DNA of 64,000 nucleotides, taken from assembly GCF_002307495.1 (NCBI RefSeq), contig NZ_NTMR01000005.1, positions 1 through 64,000 of the forward strand. The letters run 5' to 3'. The position numbers and the translations under genes are program-made. Positions within the stretch are counted from its first letter, which is position 1. Every line of letters begins with the position of its first letter. Origin of the DNA: Pseudomonas abyssi (GTDB lineage Bacteria > Pseudomonadota > Gammaproteobacteria > Pseudomonadales > Pseudomonadaceae). The notes below the pieces were generated by a model. It had not been told where the DNA came from, made no database searches, and saw only the letters and a list, made by a program, of their open reading frames with translations. This document shows, piece after piece, positions 1 to 8,426 of this stretch.

Positions 1-21
1 CGGGGTTCGTCAGCAGTCTGA

Positions 22-42
22 CGGGGCCGAGGCCCCGTTTTT
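22..42 (+). terminator. Rho-independent terminator of a gene left of the window
   Basis: A 7-bp GC-only stem (CGGGGCC, two-base loop GA, GGCCCCG) is followed directly by five T on the plus strand. The orientation fits a forward gene ending before position 1. The helicase gene on the minus strand ends at 56, so the site sits between convergent genes; the T run would not serve that gene. Confidence 0.75.
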
Positions 43-55
43 GGTCAAGCGCGGT

Positions 56-1654
56 TTAGCGTGCGCCGAGCAGCGCAGGCTTTTCCCGTTGCTTGCGGTT
101 GCCGCCGCCGTTTGGCTTGCGATTGCCGTTGCCCTGCTTGCGGGCGGCGGCGGGCTTGCTCTCTTCTGGAACGTCGATGCGGTTGCCAAGGGCCTGACGA
201 CGACGCTCGATGGCTACCGGATCTTCCGGCTCATGGATGCCGGGCATCGCGCGGTTCTGGCCGGCCGCTGCACGCTGACGCTGCTGGTGCGGACGTTGTT
301 CTGCGCGCTGGCGTTCGTTGCGGCGTTGGCCACGTTGCTGGCCGTTGCCGTTGCCGCCATTACCGCCGTTGCTGCTTTTCTGGGCGGATTGGCCGTTGCC
401 GGCACGTTTGCCCTGCTGGCCCTGGCCGCGGTTGTTGCGTTGCTGGCCGCCGCGACCATTCTGCTCGCGCGGACGCTCCGGACGGTCGCTGTTCAGCTCG
501 GCCTGGGCCGGCGGCTCAAACCCCTCCAGCGTGCCTTCTTCAATGCGCTGCTTGGTCATGCGCTCGATCGCGCGCAGCAGCTTGTCCTCATCCGGGCTGA
601 CCAGCGAGACCGCTTCGCCGCTGCGTCCGGCACGGCCGGTGCGGCCGATACGGTGCACGTAGTCTTCCGACACGTTGGGCAGCTCGAAGTTGATCACGTG
701 CGGCAGCTGGTCGATATCCAGGCCGCGGGCGGCGATATCGGTCGCCACCAGAATGCGCAGGGTGTTGGCCTTGAAGTCGGCCAGGGCCTTGGTGCGGGCG
801 CTCTGGCTCTTGTTGCCATGAATCGCCGCCGCCGGCAGGCCGTTCTTGACCAGGTACTCGGCCAGGCGGTTGGCTCCGTGTTTGGTGCGAGTGAAGATCA
901 GCACCTGCTCCCAGGCGCCCTGGGTAATCAGGTGGGCGACCAGCGCGCGCTTGTGGCCGGCGGCAACGCGGTAGACCTTCTGATTGATGCGCTCGACGGT
1001 GGTGTTCGGCGGCGTGACTTCGATGCGTGCCGGGTTGTCGAGCAGCTTGTTGGCCAGGTCGGTGATGTCTTTCGAGAAGGTCGCGGAGAACAGCAGGTTC
1101 TGACGCTTGGCCGGCAGCTTGGCGATGACTTTCTTGACGTCATGGACAAAGCCCATGTCGAGCATGCGGTCCGCTTCATCAAGCACCAGTACTTCTACCT
1201 GTGACAGATCGACAGCCTTCTGGCCGACCAGGTCGAGCAGGCGGCCGGGGCAGGCGACCAGGATATCCAGGCCGGGGGCGATGGCTTTCATCTGCGGGTT
1301 GGCGCCAACGCCGCCGAAGATGCAGGCGGATTTCAGTGGCAGTTCGGTGGCGTAGGCGCGGATGCTGTCGTGCACCTGGGCGGCCAGTTCGCGGGTCGGG
1401 GTCAATACCAGAACGCGCACCTGCTTGGGCTTGGCGCGTTGGCCGTCGGACTCGCCGTTGGGGAACAGGCGTTCGATCACGGGGAGGGCAAAGCCGGCGG
1501 TTTTGCCGGTGCCGGTCTGGGCGGCGACCATCAGGTCGCGGCCTTCGAGAACAGCCGGAACCGCTTGTTGCTGCACCGGCGTGGGTGTGGTGTAACCAGT
1601 GGCGGCCACCGCGCGAACTAGCGCGTCGGACAGCCCCAGAGAGGCAAAGGACAT
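56..1654 (-). CDS. rhlE: DEAD-box ATP-dependent RNA helicase, RhlE family
   Basis: RNA helicase expected to remodel structured RNA (ribosome assembly, RNA decay, cold growth) in the cytoplasm. The 532-residue protein has the Q motif near residues 20-33, Walker A AQTGTGKT at 45-52, PTREL at 86-90, DEAD at 159-162, SAT at 190-192, and the C-terminal helicase motif [11 protein letters not shown]. The last 150 or so residues form a low-complexity basic tail rich in Gly, Asn, Gln and Arg, as in RhlE-type enzymes with RNA-binding tails. I chose the ATG at 1654 (MSFASLGL) because the helicase core starts there; an upstream in-frame start at 1711 would add 19 residues that do not belong to the family. 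Position next to metF matches the Pseudomonas order. Confidence 0.93.
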   Translation of the reverse strand: MSFASLGLSDALVRAVAATGYTTPTPVQQQAVPAVLEGRDLMVAAQTGTGKTAGFALPVIERLFPNGESDGQRAKPKQVRVLVLTPTRELAAQVHDSIRAYATELPLKSACIFGGVGANPQMKAIAPGLDILVACPGRLLDLVGQKAVDLSQVEVLVLDEADRMLDMGFVHDVKKVIAKLPAKRQNLLFSATFSKDITDLANKLLDNPARIEVTPPNTTVERINQKVYRVAAGHKRALVAHLITQGAWEQVLIFTRTKHGANRLAEYLVKNGLPAAAIHGNKSQSARTKALADFKANTLRILVATDIAARGLDIDQLPHVINFELPNVSEDYVHRIGRTGRAGRSGEAVSLVSPDEDKLLRAIERMTKQRIEEGTLEGFEPPAQAELNSDRPERPREQNGRGGQQRNNRGQGQQGKRAGNGQSAQKSSNGGNGGNGNGQQRGQRRNERQRAEQRPHQQRQRAAAGQNRAMPGIHEPEDPVAIERRRQALGNRIDVPEESKPAAARKQGNGNRKPNGGGNRKQREKPALLGAR

Positions 1655-1869
1655 GAGCAATCCTGTTGGGCCGAGGCCCGTTGATGTAATCAAGAGAATA
1701 TCGTCAGGCACAAATCGCCACGCTGTGGACTAGGGGCGATTCCGTTCGGGCCTGCCGAAAGAGGTAGACGGCATCCGAACGCGGGATTGACGGGAATCGG
1801 GAGTATAACAGAGCTGTACGGGGAGTCTGCAAGCGCAGGCAGCGGTCTGTCTGGTTTTAGGTGGCTGCG

Positions 1870-2601
1870 TTACAGGCCGTACGCCCGCAGGATCTGCTGG
1901 TAGCCGGCTGTCTGCTTGTAAGTCTTCAGTGCTTCGCCAAAGCGCAAGGCCAGATCGGCCAGGTCGGGGCGGCGTGCAAAGGCCAGGTACAGCGGCCCGC
2001 TGCTCAAGGGCTGCGGGTGGTAGGCAATGCCTTCGAGCCCGAGCAGGGACAAGGTGTAGAGGCCCACCTGGCGATTGATCACTGTCATGTCGACCCGGCC
2101 ACGCTGCAGCATCAATAGACATGACTCGATCGAGGGACAGGGTTCGCGGGTCAGGTGTTCGGCCTGATTGAATGCCGGGTTGCCGTAGCTGTAGCCGGCA
2201 GACACGCCGATGCGCAGGCCGCGCAAGTCGTCGAGGGTGCTGTAGGGGAAGGGATCGCTGGTGCGGTAAAACAGCACCGACTCGCTGTTCGACAGTGGCT
2301 CGGTGGGAAAATGATATTGGTTCTGGCGTTCGGCGTTGACGGTAATGTCGAGGATCGCATCGGCCTGGCCGGCGAGGACGTCATGCTGGGCGCGCTTCCA
2401 GGGCATGACGCGCCAGTCGGGCTGATAGCCAAGGTCCTGCAAGATGTGCTGGCTGACTTCATAGTCGACACCGCGCAGCTGGCCGTCTTGCAGAAAGACA
2501 TAAGGCGGCCAGGGCTCGGTAACAACGGTGATGGGTTCGGCTCGCGGCGCACCGCAAAACAGCAGGGCGAGTGCGAACAGCAGCGCGACTGTCGGTTTCA
2601 T
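1870..2601 (-). CDS. Periplasmic solute-binding protein, family 3 (amino-acid type)
   Basis: A 243-residue secreted protein with an N-terminal signal peptide (KPTVALLFALALLFCGAPRA, cleavage near residue 21). The mature start has the VTEPWPPYVF pattern typical of the bacterial extracellular solute-binding family 3 fold. Family members bind amino acids or small ligands for an ABC importer, or act as sensor domains. No permease or ATPase gene is adjacent, so this is an orphan; several such orphans in Pseudomonas have no known ligand. The start ATG at 2601 has no Shine-Dalgarno sequence but lies seven bases after a TATACT box, suggesting leaderless translation. The ligand cannot be named from sequence. 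Confidence 0.82.
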   Translation of the reverse strand: MKPTVALLFALALLFCGAPRAEPITVVTEPWPPYVFLQDGQLRGVDYEVSQHILQDLGYQPDWRVMPWKRAQHDVLAGQADAILDITVNAERQNQYHFPTEPLSNSESVLFYRTSDPFPYSTLDDLRGLRIGVSAGYSYGNPAFNQAEHLTREPCPSIESCLLMLQRGRVDMTVINRQVGLYTLSLLGLEGIAYHPQPLSSGPLYLAFARRPDLADLALRFGEALKTYKQTAGYQQILRAYGL

Positions 2602-2636
2602 GGGGGCAGTATAGGGCCTTTGCGTGGCTTCACAAA
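2602..2636 (-). promoter_or_regulatory. Candidate promoter giving a leaderless mRNA
   Basis: On the minus strand TATACT (plus positions 2608-2613) is preceded by TTGTGA (2630-2635) with a 16-base spacer. Only six bases (GCCCCC) separate the -10 box from the ATG at 2601, so transcription would begin at or next to the A of the start codon. No purine-rich ribosome binding site is present. This is a pattern match only; no transcript data. Confidence 0.45.
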
Positions 2637-2721
2637 CGCTGGGCCTGCCCCGGGTCTGGCTGCAGCCTGTGCGTGCCGGGTGTCGCTGCCGTCAGCACAC
2701 CCGGGCAAGCGGCGCGACAGC

Positions 2722-3567
2722 TTAGCCGCGCAGGTTGCGCAGCACTGCTACGGTGGGTTCGGCCTGGTTCAGGGTATAGAAGTGCAGACCCGGTGCGCCG
2801 CCCTCGACTAGGCGCTCGCACAGCTGGCTGATCACCTCGGTACCGAACGCTTTGATGCTGTCGCTATCGTCACCATAGGACTCCAGCTGCTTGCGAATCC
2901 AGCGCGGAATCTCGGCGCCGCAGGCGTCGGAGAAGCGCGCCAGCTTGCTGTAGTTGGTGATCGGCATGATGCCGGGGATGATCGGGATGTCCACGCCCGC
3001 CTTGCGCACACGGTCGACAAAGTGGAAGTAGCAATCGGCATTGAAGAAGTACTGGGTGATAGCGCTGTCGGCACCGGCCTTGGCCTTGCGGATAAAGTTC
3101 TTCAGGTCGGCCTCGAAACTCGGCGCTTGCGGATGGGATTCCGGGTAGGCGGCGACCTCCAGCTTGAAGTGATCGCCGGTCTCGGCGCGGATGAACTCCA
3201 CCAGCTCATTGGCGTAGCGCAGCTCGCCACTGGCGTGCCCCATACCGGAGGGCAAGTCACCACGCAGGGCAACAATGCGCTGGATGCCGCAGTCGCGGTA
3301 GTCGTTCAGCAGGGTGCGCAGATCCTCGCGCGAGTCACCCACACAGGACAGGTGCGGCGCTGCCGGTACACCGACTTCGTTGTTCAGCTGCAGCACGGTA
3401 CGGCGGGTGCCGTCACGGGTTGAGCCACCGGCACCGTAGGTGACGGAAAAGAACTCGGGCTGCTCGCCGGCCAGCACGTTGGCTACCGCGATCAGCTTGG
3501 CTTGGCCAGCCTCGGTTTTCGGCGGGAAGAACTCGAAGTTGACGGGGACGGTTTTGTTGATCGTCAT
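2722..3567 (-). CDS. metF: 5,10-methylenetetrahydrofolate reductase
   Basis: FAD enzyme that reduces methylene-THF to 5-methyl-THF, the methyl donor for methionine synthesis. At 281 residues it is close to the E. coli MetF length (about 296). Recognisable family segments are FEFFPPKTEAG near residues 11-21, the VTYGAGGSTR segment near 42-51, and the central RGD region. It forms the start of a methyl-cycle cluster with ahcY upstream and metK a little further on, all on the minus strand. The 171-bp gap to ahcY is filled by an inverted heptamer array rather than a conventional terminator. Confidence 0.95.
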   Translation of the reverse strand: MTINKTVPVNFEFFPPKTEAGQAKLIAVANVLAGEQPEFFSVTYGAGGSTRDGTRRTVLQLNNEVGVPAAPHLSCVGDSREDLRTLLNDYRDCGIQRIVALRGDLPSGMGHASGELRYANELVEFIRAETGDHFKLEVAAYPESHPQAPSFEADLKNFIRKAKAGADSAITQYFFNADCYFHFVDRVRKAGVDIPIIPGIMPITNYSKLARFSDACGAEIPRWIRKQLESYGDDSDSIKAFGTEVISQLCERLVEGGAPGLHFYTLNQAEPTVAVLRNLRG

Positions 3568-3594
3568 TGTTTCTGTGCTCTTGTGGGTTGGTCA

Positions 3595-3714
3595 GCTGCA
3601 AGCGTCAAGCCGCAAGCTTCAAGTAAACCCAAAACCTTGCCCCCTCAGAGGCGCGGTCTCAGGCTCTTTTGCTTGCAGCTTGCAGCTTGCAGCTTGCAGC
3701 TTGCAGCTTGCAGG
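3595..3714. repeat. Two-armed heptamer repeat array A (metF-ahcY)
   Basis: Left arm: four adjacent 7-mers of the form GCnnCAA (GCTGCAA, GCGTCAA, GCCGCAA, GCTTCAA) at 3595-3622, ending in GTAAACCC. Right arm: five exact TTGCAGC units plus a partial sixth at 3673-3713. The arms are inverted with respect to each other and separated by about 50 bases, so a transcript could fold into a long stem-loop. The same design recurs at four other sites in this window. Confidence 0.8.
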
Positions 3715-3738
3715 GGGCGGCCGTCCGCCTTGCAGCGA

Positions 3739-5142
3739 TCAGTACCGATAGCTGTCCGGCTTGAACGGGCCTTCGACTTCAACGCCGATGTAGTCGGCCT
3801 GGGTCTTGGTCAGCTGGGTGACAACGCCACCGAAGCCCTTGACCATTTCCAGTGCGACTTCTTCGTCCAGCTTCTTCGGCAGCACTTCCACGGTCAGTGC
3901 GGCGGCTTTGCCTTCGGCAGACTGATCAGCGAACTTGCGCTCGAACAGGTGGATCTGCGCCAGCACCTGGTTGGCGAAGGAGCCATCCATGATGCGCGAC
4001 GGGTGGCCGGTGGCGTTACCCAGGTTGACCAGACGGCCTTCGGCCAGCAGGATCAGGTAATCGTCGTTGGTGGCGTCAACGGTCTTGCCGGTGCGGTGAA
4101 TCTTGTGCACCTGCGGCTTGACCTCTTCCCAGCCCCAGTTGGCGCGCATGAAGGCGGTGTCGATCTCGTTGTCGAAGTGACCGATGTTGCAGACCACAGC
4201 GCGCTTCTTCAGCGACTTGAGCATGCCGGCGTCACAGACGTTGGCGTTGCCGGTGGTGGTGACGATCAGGTCGATCTTGCCGAGCAGGGCGGTGTCGATA
4301 CAGGCGTCGGTGCCGTCATTCAGGCCGTTCAGGTAGGGCGACACCAGCTCGAAGCCGTCCATGCAGGCCTGCATGGCGCAGATCGGGTCGATTTCGGAGA
4401 CTTTGACGATCATGCCTTCCTGACGCAGCGACTGCGCCGAGCCTTTGCCCACGTCGCCGTAGCCGATGACCAGCGCCTGCTTGCCGGACAGCAGGTGGTC
4501 GGTGCCGCGCTTGATGGCGTCGTTCAGACTGTGGCGGCAGCCGTACTTGTTGTCGTTCTTGCTCTTGGTGACCGAGTCATTGACGTTGATCGCCGGGACT
4601 TTCAGGGTGCCGGCTTTCAGCATGTCGAGCAGGCGGTGTACGCCGGTGGTGGTTTCTTCGGTGATGCCGTGGATCTTGTCCAGCATCGCCGGGTATTTCT
4701 TGTGCAGGATTTCGGTCAGGTCACCACCGTCGTCCAGCACCATGTTGGCATCCCACGGCTGACCGTCCTTGAGGATGGTCTGCTCGATGCACCATTCGTA
4801 CTCTTCTTCGGTCTCACCCTTCCAGGCGAATACCGGGATGCCGGCGGCAGCGATCGCAGCAGCGGCCTGATCCTGGGTGGAGAAGATGTTGCAGGAAGAC
4901 CAGCGTACTTCGGCGCCCAGCGCAGTCAGGGTTTCGATCAGCACGGCGGTCTGGATGGTCATGTGGATGCAGCCCAGAATCTTGGCACCCTTGAGCGGCT
5001 GCTCGCCGGCGTACTTGCGGCGCAGACCCATCAGCGCGGGCATTTCCGACTCGGCGATGATGACTTCGCGGCGGCCCCAGTCGGCCAGGCTGATGTCGGC
5101 GACCTTGTAGTCGGTGAAGGCGTTATTGATCACGGCACTCAT
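3739..5142 (-). CDS. ahcY: S-adenosyl-L-homocysteine hydrolase
   Basis: Splits S-adenosylhomocysteine into adenosine and homocysteine, removing the product inhibitor of methyltransferases and recycling homocysteine to methionine. The 467-residue protein has the family N-terminus ([13 protein letters not shown]), the [16 protein letters not shown] region, the NAD-binding GYGDVGKG motif and the C-terminal PDSYRY end. The ATG at 5142 is preceded by GGAGAAA; a longer in-frame start at 5190 would run into the riboswitch and is rejected. It is very likely controlled by the SAH riboswitch 49 bases upstream, which raises expression when SAH accumulates. Upstream and downstream neighbours belong to the same cycle. 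Confidence 0.97.
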   Translation of the reverse strand: MSAVINNAFTDYKVADISLADWGRREVIIAESEMPALMGLRRKYAGEQPLKGAKILGCIHMTIQTAVLIETLTALGAEVRWSSCNIFSTQDQAAAAIAAAGIPVFAWKGETEEEYEWCIEQTILKDGQPWDANMVLDDGGDLTEILHKKYPAMLDKIHGITEETTTGVHRLLDMLKAGTLKVPAINVNDSVTKSKNDNKYGCRHSLNDAIKRGTDHLLSGKQALVIGYGDVGKGSAQSLRQEGMIVKVSEIDPICAMQACMDGFELVSPYLNGLNDGTDACIDTALLGKIDLIVTTTGNANVCDAGMLKSLKKRAVVCNIGHFDNEIDTAFMRANWGWEEVKPQVHKIHRTGKTVDATNDDYLILLAEGRLVNLGNATGHPSRIMDGSFANQVLAQIHLFERKFADQSAEGKAAALTVEVLPKKLDEEVALEMVKGFGGVVTQLTKTQADYIGVEVEGPFKPDSYRY

Positions 5143-5190
5143 CTGATTTCTCCATTCGTGGTTGCGAATGGGCGCGGTTAAATGTCGCAT

Positions 5191-5249
5191 GCCCCGGACG
5201 AGCCTGGCAGTGGCCGGAGCCCCTGCTGCAGCGCCCCTCGTCCGGGGCA
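5191..5249 (-). ncRNA. SAH riboswitch (ahcY motif)
   Basis: In the 5' leader of ahcY the minus strand carries the conserved aptamer core GACGAGGGGCGCTGCAG and, after a short hairpin, GCCAGGCTCGTC. The outer stem P1 is a perfect 12-bp helix: GCCCCGGACGAG at 5238-5249 on the transcript's 5' side pairs with CTCGTCCGGGGC on its 3' side (plus positions 5191-5202). SAH riboswitches are known upstream of ahcY in Pseudomonas and other proteobacteria and switch the gene on when SAH is high. The ahcY start is 48 bases downstream, leaving room for a Shine-Dalgarno or terminator control element. Confidence 0.9.
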
Positions 5250-5348
5250 GAAGTTACCCGGCCAGTATTCTCCTCAGGGGAGACGCCTTGGCCGGAATCG
5301 GTTCAGAGGCGATACTGTCGCCCCTCCTGTATGTCGTCTGGATGAAAC

Positions 5349-5810
5349 ATGACCTCTGTTCCACACCGAAAACTCGTTGTCGCCCTGTTGCTGGGTGCGG
5401 CATTGGCCGGCTGCAGCAACGAGCCTGACCCCAACTCGCATGAAGGCAAGCGTCAGGCGCTGTTCAAGCAGATGCTGCGCCAGACCGAGCCGATGAGCGG
5501 CATGCTGACCGGCCGCGTTACGCCCAGCATGGGCGAGTTCATGAACAAGGCCGATACCCTGGCCGAGCTCGCCGATCAGCCCTGGCAGCACTTCCCGACG
5601 CCGGGCGATGACCCGGAGCCGAATCGCACCAAGGACACCGTCTGGTCCGATCCCGAAGGCTTTGCCCTGGCCATCGATGACTTCAAGACCAAGGTCGCCG
5701 ACCTGCATGCCGTTACCGCTGTCGGCATCAAATCCCTGGACCAGGCAGCCGATGAGCTGCGGGCGGTGCAGGAGTCCTGCAAGAGCTGTCATGACAGCTA
5801 TCGCCGCTGA
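5349..5810 (+). CDS. Cytochrome c' family lipoprotein
   Basis: A 153-residue secreted haem protein. The N-terminus is a lipoprotein signal with lipobox LAGC (Cys near residue 21), so it is probably membrane-anchored in the periplasm. The single haem-attachment motif CKSCH lies at the very C-terminus, the hallmark of class II cytochromes c (cytochrome c' and c-556), whose four-helix fold fits the predicted helices. Family members bind NO or transfer electrons; the role here is unknown. The gene is alone on the plus strand, divergent from ahcY and convergent with metK. Its stop codon lies in the loop of a perfect 13-bp hairpin. Confidence 0.85.
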   Translation: MTSVPHRKLVVALLLGAALAGCSNEPDPNSHEGKRQALFKQMLRQTEPMSGMLTGRVTPSMGEFMNKADTLAELADQPWQHFPTPGDDPEPNRTKDTVWSDPEGFALAIDDFKTKVADLHAVTAVGIKSLDQAADELRAVQESCKSCHDSYRR

Positions 5811-5823
5811 GCGGCGATAGCTG
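5795..5823 (+). terminator. Perfect hairpin with the stop codon in its loop
   Basis: CAGCTATCGCCGC (5795-5807), then TGA (5808-5810, the cytochrome stop codon) as the whole loop, then GCGGCGATAGCTG (5811-5823): a 13-bp perfect inverted repeat. No T run follows, so it is not a classic intrinsic terminator; it may stabilise the 3' end or act with the repeat array immediately downstream. Confidence 0.6.
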
Positions 5824-5831
5824 CAGCTGCA

Positions 5832-6002
5832 GCTGCAAGCCTCAAGCCTCAAGCCTCAAGCCTCAAGTAAAACCCGCGCGGTTGCGAATCGTGTGGGTTT
5901 TCTTTTGGCTCAGATAGCAACTGGACGTCAGCAGAAACACCTGGGGTCATCGCTCAACCGAACCTGCTTGTAGCTTGTAGCTTGTAGCTTGTAGCTTGCC
6001 GC
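5832..6002. repeat. Two-armed heptamer repeat array B (cytochrome-metK)
   Basis: Left arm 5832-5866: GCTGCAA followed by four identical GCCTCAA units, ending in GTAAAACCC. Right arm 5968-6002: four identical TTGTAGC units then TTGCCGC. About 100 bases lie between the arms and include a weak hairpin (AAAACCC at 5869-5875, GGGTTTT at 5895-5901, then CTTTT) that could terminate the forward cytochrome transcript. The left-arm end GTAAAaCCC is shared with array A. Confidence 0.8.
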
Positions 6003-6009
6003 TACGCCC

Positions 6010-7194
6010 TTAGGCGTCCGCGCGCAGCGCGTCGGCCTTGTCTGTTTTCTCCCACGGGAAGGCGGTGAAGGTGTCGCCCTTGACCGTCATCTCGAACGGG
6101 TTGCGGCCGAAGTGGCCGTACGCGGCGGTGGCGCGGTACATCGGGTGCAGCAGGTCGAGCATGCGGGTGATTGCGTACGGGCGCAGGTCGAAGTGCTGAC
6201 GGACCAGCTGGATGATTTTCTCGTCGCTGATCTTGCCGGTGCCGAAGGTGTTGATCGACACCGAGGTCGGCTGCGCCACGCCGATGGCGTAGGACACCTG
6301 AATCTCGCACTTGTCGGCCAGGCCGGCAGCCACGATGTTCTTGGCGACGTAGCGGCCGGCATAGGCGGCGCTGCGGTCAACCTTGGAGGGGTCTTTGCCG
6401 GAGAATGCGCCGCCACCGTGGCGCGCCATGCCGCCGTAGGTGTCGACGATGATCTTGCGGCCAGTCAGACCGCAGTCGCCGACCGGGCCACCGATGACGA
6501 ACTTGCCGGTCGGGTTGATGTGGTACTGGGTGTCGGCGTGCAGCAGCTCGGCCGGGATCACCTGCTTGACGATCTCCTCCATCACCGCTTCGCGCAGATC
6601 CGCCTGGCTGATGTCCGGGTTGTGCTGAGTCGACAGCACGATGGCGTCGATACCGGTGACAATGCCGTTTTCGTAGCGGCAGGTGACCTGCGACTTGGCG
6701 TCCGGGCGCAGCCAGGCGAGGGTACCGTTCTTGCGCGCTTCGGCCTGACGCTCGACCAGACGGTGCGCGAAGGTGATCGGCGCCGGCATCAGTACGTCGG
6801 TTTCGTTGCTGGCGTAGCCGAACATCAGACCCTGGTCGCCGGCGCCCTGATCTTCCGGCTTCTGGCGGTCAACGCCCTGGGCGATGTCCGGCGACTGCTT
6901 GCCGATGATGTTGATCACGCCGCAGGTGTCGGCGTCGTAGCCGACCTCGGAAGAGGTGTAGCCAATATCCTTGATGACGCTGCGTACCAGATCTTCCAGA
7001 TCGACCCAGGCGCTGGTGGTGATTTCACCGCCGACGATGGCCACACCGGTCTTGACCATGGTTTCGCAGGCCACGCGGGCGAACTTGTCTTCGGCCAGAA
7101 TGGCGTCCAGCACCGCGTCGGAAATCTGGTCGGCCAGTTTGTCCGGATGGCCTTCGGACACGGATTCAGAGGTGAAAATCGAATAATCGCTCAT
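6010..7194 (-). CDS. metK: S-adenosylmethionine synthetase
   Basis: Makes SAM from methionine and ATP. The 394-residue length matches the bacterial enzyme. Motifs seen: GHPDK at 15-19 (ATP/methionine site), the [12 protein letters not shown] hexapeptide region, and the P-loop-like [16 protein letters not shown] near residues 255-270. The start ATG overlaps the stop of the upstream ArsR-methyltransferase gene by four bases (ATGA), implying co-transcription and translational coupling. With ahcY and metF it completes the SAM regeneration cycle in this cluster. Confidence 0.97.
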   Translation of the reverse strand: MSDYSIFTSESVSEGHPDKLADQISDAVLDAILAEDKFARVACETMVKTGVAIVGGEITTSAWVDLEDLVRSVIKDIGYTSSEVGYDADTCGVINIIGKQSPDIAQGVDRQKPEDQGAGDQGLMFGYASNETDVLMPAPITFAHRLVERQAEARKNGTLAWLRPDAKSQVTCRYENGIVTGIDAIVLSTQHNPDISQADLREAVMEEIVKQVIPAELLHADTQYHINPTGKFVIGGPVGDCGLTGRKIIVDTYGGMARHGGGAFSGKDPSKVDRSAAYAGRYVAKNIVAAGLADKCEIQVSYAIGVAQPTSVSINTFGTGKISDEKIIQLVRQHFDLRPYAITRMLDLLHPMYRATAAYGHFGRNPFEMTVKGDTFTAFPWEKTDKADALRADA

Positions 7195-8207
7195 GGGTCT
7201 TTCCTGTCCTCGGGAGAAAGGGAATCGGGTTTGGCCAGCTGCAGCAGTTGCAGCTGAAAGCCGTTACGCAGGCCGATGTACTGGCTGTTGCCCGGACGCA
7301 GTCCGGCCGCCTCGGCCCAGCGGGCAATATCTTCCTGGTCAAAGCCTAGCCAGAGATCGCCGCAGCTGTCGCGTACCCAGCTCTGGTCATGGCTGCACAG
7401 CTCGGTCAGCACCAGGCTGCCACCGGGTTTGAGCAGTGCGGCAAAACGTTTGAGCGCTTCGGCGGGCGCCGGCATGTGGTGCAGCACCATGTTGCAGACC
7501 ACGCAGTCGGCAGCAGGCAGTTGCTGGGGCTGCAGGGCATCGGCCAGCAGGCAGTCGACGTTGGTCAGGCCTGCTTCTTTGCATTGCTGGCGCGCGCGCT
7601 CGAGCATGGCGTCGGCATTGTCGAGCGCAATGACACGCTGGAAACGGCTGGCCAGGCTCGGTAGAAAGCCGCCTTCGCCCGGGCCGATTTCGATGGCCAG
7701 CTGCGTGGCGGGCAGCGGCAGGGCGTCGATCAGGCTCAGCAGTGGCTCGCGGTAGATGCCGAAGTGGGCAATCAGGTCCTGCTGCGCCGGGGTGCCATCG
7801 GCAAAGCGGGCAAAGAACTGGCGTGACAGCTCGGCGCGCTGGGCATGTACTGCGGCGATGGCCTGCTGCAGTTGGGCGTCATCGGGCTGGTTGTCGAGCT
7901 CGCTCAGCAGTTGGCTGTGCAGGCGATGCCATGGCTGCTCGCTGACCGGCAGGCTGCGGCGATAGAAGATCGAGTTGCCTTCGCGCCGGGTGCTGACCAG
8001 GCCCGCGTTAGCCAGCACCTTGAGGTGGTGGCTCATGCCGGATTGGCGCATGTCGAAGATCTGCGCCAACTCCAGTACGCCAAAGGAATCGCTGCGCAGC
8101 ACGCGCAGGATGTCCAGCCGCAGCGCATCGCCCGCTGCCTTGCAAAAGGCGGCGAGGTCCTCGGTCTGACTGGGTTTGGCGGCGGGAATGCGCGCAATCT
8201 GGTTCAT
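7191..8207 (-). CDS. ArsR-family regulator fused to a SAM-dependent methyltransferase domain
   Basis: A 338-residue two-domain protein. Residues about 15-90 form an ArsR winged helix ([20 protein letters not shown], then [16 protein letters not shown] recognition helix). Residues about 150-320 form a class I methyltransferase fold with a SAM motif ([13 protein letters not shown]) and NMVLHH. No cysteine metal-binding pair of the arsenic sensors is visible. Immediate coupling to metK and a palindrome 40 bases upstream suggest an autoregulated repressor of SAM synthesis that senses SAM or SAH. SahR, a known SAH-responsive ArsR regulator of methyl-cycle genes, is a functional analogue; whether this fusion is orthologous is inference. 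I chose ATG 8207 (MNQIARIP); the ATG at 8243 is closer to the operator. Confidence 0.85.
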   Translation of the reverse strand: MNQIARIPAAKPSQTEDLAAFCKAAGDALRLDILRVLRSDSFGVLELAQIFDMRQSGMSHHLKVLANAGLVSTRREGNSIFYRRSLPVSEQPWHRLHSQLLSELDNQPDDAQLQQAIAAVHAQRAELSRQFFARFADGTPAQQDLIAHFGIYREPLLSLIDALPLPATQLAIEIGPGEGGFLPSLASRFQRVIALDNADAMLERARQQCKEAGLTNVDCLLADALQPQQLPAADCVVCNMVLHHMPAPAEALKRFAALLKPGGSLVLTELCSHDQSWVRDSCGDLWLGFDQEDIARWAEAAGLRPGNSQYIGLRNGFQLQLLQLAKPDSLSPEDRKDP

Positions 8208-8247
8208 GCGGCGCAGTGTAGTAGCGAACGGCCGGTGTCGCAACGGC

Positions 8248-8269
8248 TATATCAAAATACTTTGATATA
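8248..8269. promoter_or_regulatory. Palindromic operator, probably for the ArsR-methyltransferase
   Basis: TATATCAAA, four bases (ATAC), TTTGATATA: a perfect 9-bp inverted repeat in an otherwise GC-rich intergenic region. It lies 40 bases upstream of the regulator's ATG and about 160 bases before tkt. ArsR proteins bind such AT-rich dyads over their own promoters. The matching regulator is inferred from position. Confidence 0.7.
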
Positions 8270-8426
8270 GGTGTGTCCGTTCGTCTGGCGAGGAGGGGAT
8301 AAGCGCAGCTGAAACGGGGTTTTCGTTGCCGGGGACGGCGGATTGCGCGAAAATGCCCGCCTCTTTTTCCCGGCCAGTCGCTTTGCCGACTGAAAGCCCA
8401 CGCCTTGCAAGCCACAGGAGTTGTTC

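Noticed and set aside
1730..2122. A 130-codon minus-strand frame overlapping the 3' end of the binding-protein gene
   Set aside because: It overlaps the conserved binding-protein frame on the same strand in a different phase and has no similarity or ribosome site.
2650..2710. Hairpin CCGGGTGT...ACACCCGG downstream of metF as a terminator
   Set aside because: Stem is only eight pairs with a 12-base loop and no T run; too weak to call.
5272..5852. A 192-codon minus-strand frame opposite the cytochrome c' gene
   Set aside because: The forward frame has a lipobox and CKSCH motif; the reverse frame is a shadow.
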